A stretch of 39,800 nucleotides of DNA from the NCBI GenBank assembly GCA_026770615.1, contig MU631576.1, positions 167,681 through 207,480 on the forward strand, written 5' to 3'. Source of the stretch: Pavlovales sp. CCMP2436 (Eukaryota > Haptophyta > Pavlovophyceae > Pavlovales). A model generated the notes under the pieces. It was not told the DNA's origin and did not search any database. It worked only from the letters and a program-made list of their open reading frames with translations. Of this stretch, positions 37,401-39,800 are shown in pieces (position 1 is the first letter of the stretch; each line of letters begins with the position of its first letter). The position numbers and the translations under genes were made by a program.

Positions 37401-39800
37401 ACGTGCACGGCGAGGGCGATCCCGGCCTCGAGCAGCCGCGAGACGGCCAGGTGCGAGGCGGAGGCGCCGCACAGCACGAGCTGCGGCCGCAGCGACAGGA
37501 TGCGCCGCACCATGATGTCGATGGCGGTGGCCTCGCCGTGCACGAGCGGGTCGATTGACCCGTACGACAGCGCGCACCCGCCAACCCCGCCGCCGGCGGG
37601 GACGGCGCTAGGCCCGCTGGGGCCACGGGCGGCGGGCGGCGCGCCGTCGACGCCGCCGCCGCCGCCGTCTGCGCCTGCGCTGCCCGCCGCACCGACGCCG
37701 CCGCCGCCGCCGCCAGTCCCGCCGCCGCCACCGCGCTTGCCGGGCGCGTACTGCAGCGCGCAGGCGAGGAGCAGGATGCGCGGCTGCGTGAGCGTCTGGG
37801 GCATCTTGCGGTGGCAAACGTTCTTGCGGCAGACCACGCCGCGCACGTAGCCGCAGCCGCTCTGCGCGTCGAGCCGAACGTGCGTGCAGTCGGGCGTGAG
37901 CAGACGCTTGACGCGCACGAAGCGGCGCAGATCGAGCGCACCCAGCGGCGCGCACGCGCCGCCGCGCTCGGCGGCGGCGAAGGCCGACGTGCGCCCGTCT
38001 GCCGCGGGCGGTGCGCAGCCCGCGAGCTCGGCGGCCGCGCCCGCCGCCGCCGCCGCCGCCACTGCCGCGGCGAGCGGCAGCGGCGGCGGCGGTCGCGCGA
38101 GCGCGCTGCCCGCGTCGCCGCCGCCGCTCGCGTCGGCGGCGGCGGCGGCGAGCGGGTCCACCTCCGTCGCCGCGCGCGCGCAGAGCGCCGTCAGCACGCC
38201 CCGCCACTCCCTGGCCGCAGGCCGCAGCGCGGGCTCCGCCGCCACGAGCGCGGCGACGAGCGCGGCCAGCTGCGCGTGCGCGTGCGCGGGCTCCAGCCGG
38301 CCGCGGTGCGCCAGCTCGGCCTCCCCCGTCACGGCAGCCTCCTCGCCGGGGCGGTGCGCGCCAGGCGAGGGCGGCGGCGAGGGTGACGCGCGCGCGCCGA
38401 GCGAGTGCGTGGACGCGTCAAAGCGGCTGGCCATTTCAGACGCGAGCAGCGGCGGCAGTGCCGGCGGCCAGCCGCCCGCGCCGCCGCCGCCGCCACTCGG
38501 CGCGCACCGGTGCTGCTCCTGCGCGTGGCCGTCCGCCCCGCTCGCCTCCGCGTTGCCCGCTTGTTCCGTAGGGCGCAGGTGTGTCAGGTGGCGCTGCGCG
38601 AGGCGCTCGGCCTCGAGCGCGATGGCGGCGGCGGCGTGCAGCGCGCTTTGGCCGAGGGCGCCGGCCTTGGGGGGCAGCTGCGACACACCCGCGTGCACCA
38701 CCAGCGAGGCCAGGCCCGCGGCGGACGCGGCGGCGGCAGCGGTCGCCACCGCCACTGCGTGCACGCGCTGCGCCGCCTCCGAGCCTGCGCCACTCAAAGC
38801 GGGCGCCTGCGCAGCGAGCCGCGGCGGCGGCCGTGGCGAGGCGTCTTTCTCTTTCGCGTCGAGGCGGCCGAGCGGCAAGGAGGCGCGCGGCGCGCCCTCC
38901 GCGTCCGCGCCCACCACGAGCTGCGCGCGCTTGCCCCTCTTCGCCTCCGCGCACCCCGCCTTGCGCGCACTCGCCGCAGCCGCGCGTGCTGCCCGCTTGA
39001 GCTCGAGCAGGTCGGAGCAGCCATCGCACAACCGCACGGCAGGCAGTTCGGGTGCGCCCAGCGCGCTGCCCGGCGTCCAGTTGTCGGAGCAGCCGCCGCA
39101 GAAGAGCTGCCCGCACAGCCGGCAGTGGTGGCGGCGGCGCAGTAGCGAGAAGGCGAAGGCACAGGAATGGCACTGCACGCACGTCTCGTCCGGCATCCAG
39201 TACTCCTACGCACGCGCAGACAGGGGGGCGGGGGTTCACCAGCACACGTGAGGCGGGCAGAGGGCGCGCGCAGGCGGCTAGGGAGGGGGGGGTCCATGGC
39301 AGCTGCGTAGGGGGAGGGAGGGGGGTGGGCGGCTCACGCGGGGGAGCAGCGCGTCGATCTCGCCCTCGTCCAGGTCGTCGAGCTGCTCCGAGTCGCCAGC
39401 CGGACTGCCCCGCCCGGACTCGCCCTCCAGCCCGAGTCCAGAGGTGGAGTGACCCTCCTGCGCATAGCCCTCCAGCGCATAGTTTGGAGGGAGCGCGTAG
39501 GCCCCCGCCGCCTCCGCTGCCGCCGCCACCTGCGCGCCCGCACTGACCAACTGCGCCGCGCCCTGCGCCGTGCCGTCCGCCGCCCCGGCCAGCAAGTCTG
39601 CGAGCCCGGCCCCCAGCTGCCGCCGCGCCGCCGCGCTCGCGGCGGAGGCTACCGCGTACGCGCGGCTCGGACTCGTCCCATACTGCTGCGAACCCGGCCC
39701 CCAGCTGCCGTCAGGGGCAGGCGGGGGCACCACCGCGGTCGGTGCCCAGTCGGCCGCGCACGCGTGCATGGCGTCCCTCGAGGGCCCGGCCGCGCCCACG
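31470..39800 (-). CDS. Fab1/PIKfyve-type 1-phosphatidylinositol-3-phosphate 5-kinase, 5' end outside the window
   Basis: Exons: from beyond the window to 39338, 39205-32045 and 31871-31470; introns 39337-39206 and 32044-31872, GT-AG, phase 0. At least 2670 residues. Domain order: FYVE finger at the start of the large exon (YWMPDETCVQC, RRRHHCRLCGQLFCGGCS, VRLCDGC); a CCT/TCP-1-like domain (GYVRGVVCRKNVCHRKM, LEAGIALAVHVRPSTLRR; near 37880-37350); and a C-terminal PIP kinase (GRFVLKALSARE near 32590, NVMDYSLLLGLADR, GVIDYVRQYT, PTVIEPALYKARF). This order is specific to Fab1/PIKfyve. Role: makes PI(3,5)P2 on endosomes and vacuoles. Odd: very long Ala/Gly/Pro/Ser-rich linkers, about half of the protein, and Gly runs inside the CCT and kinase domains. 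Ends at TAG 31470-31472. Confidence 0.87.
31872..32044 (-). other. Predicted intron inside the PIP kinase domain
   Basis: Minus strand: GTGAGCCCAG at 32044, pyrimidine-rich end CCGTCTCCTCGCAG at 31872. Splicing joins PLFLEDGAK to RLLAQCVWNDTLFLA, reconstituting the kinase core before MDYSLL. 173 bases. Confidence 0.75.
39206..39337 (-). other. Predicted intron upstream of the FYVE exon
   Basis: Minus strand: GTGAGCCGCC at 39337 and GCGTAG at 39206. Splicing joins EIDALLPR to EYWMPDE, restoring the W-x-P-D opening of FYVE domains, which an ATG start at 39196 would cut off. Length 132, divisible by three. Confidence 0.72.

Noticed and set aside
32041..39250. Long + strand open frames opposite the PIKfyve gene (for example 34648-37188)
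   Set aside because: They are Arg/Pro/Ala-rich shadows of a GC-rich coding strand with no domain motifs.

Overview
The window joins two very different kinds of DNA. Bases 458-18631 look like an integrated Polinton-like virus (PLV): a ~18.2 kb element of moderate GC with ~233-bp terminal inverted repeats, a morphogenesis module (A32-type packaging ATPase, minor capsid/penton protein, double-jelly-roll major capsid protein), a protein-primed DNA polymerase B, a GIY-YIG-type nuclease, a lipase-like protein and a discoidin-domain fibre-like protein. The remainder (18632-39800, probably also 1-457) is very GC-rich nuclear DNA of a eukaryote with GT-AG introns and many short non-autonomous repeats. 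The plastid-type FabZ has a signal-peptide-like leader followed by a transit-like stretch, and a neighbouring small membrane protein has an ASAF-type leader. This suggests a microalga with a secondary (red-lineage) plastid, perhaps a haptophyte. That taxon is an inference; no database was searched.

Viral region. From the left: terminal repeat, GIY-YIG nuclease (992), CxxC zinc-finger protein (1700), a cluster of five GTGTGACA boxes (2037-2215), then a very long polymerase region on the + strand (2282-7617). This holds the N-terminal and exonuclease/polymerase parts of a protein-primed PolB and, in the same frame, a C-terminal part resembling the transposon-virophage (TVpol) polymerase family. 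Small unknown genes follow (7676-8700). A minus-strand block comes next: lipase-like (8566-9198), fibre with discoidin domain (9234-11412), a proline-rich protein (11485-12765), packaging ATPase (12785-13609) and a coiled-coil/proline-rich protein (13657-14154). Back on the + strand are the minor capsid protein (14231), a small virion-like protein (15043) and the major capsid protein (15494-17002). Bases 17003-18398 are gene-free and repeat-rich. Seven gene starts are preceded by a shared AATAAAWATCTC-like box about 18-30 bases before the ATG.

Condition of the virus. Most conserved genes are interrupted by single in-frame stops (TAG 5407, TAA 5812, TGA 7096, TAA 9603, TAA 11212, TAA 13193, TAG 15106, TAA 16019, TAA 16490) and a few frame changes, some at A/T runs. 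The reading frame is otherwise preserved on both sides. The simplest reading is a fairly young endogenous copy that is decaying. Assembly errors, suppression, or an intron in the capsid gene are alternatives.

Host region. Genes found are an ankyrin-repeat gene with one intron (19817-21214), a secreted or organelle-targeted unknown protein (22124-22897, minus) divergent from a TRM13 tRNA methyltransferase (23023-24645, plus), a plastid-type FabZ with two introns (26768-27735, minus) divergent from a small two-helix membrane protein (27979-28446, plus), and a very large Fab1/PIKfyve-type phosphoinositide kinase (31470 to beyond 39800, minus). Between them lie repeat families present in two to four copies: TA-flanked MITEs, a ~420-bp foldback element, and several shorter dispersed repeats.
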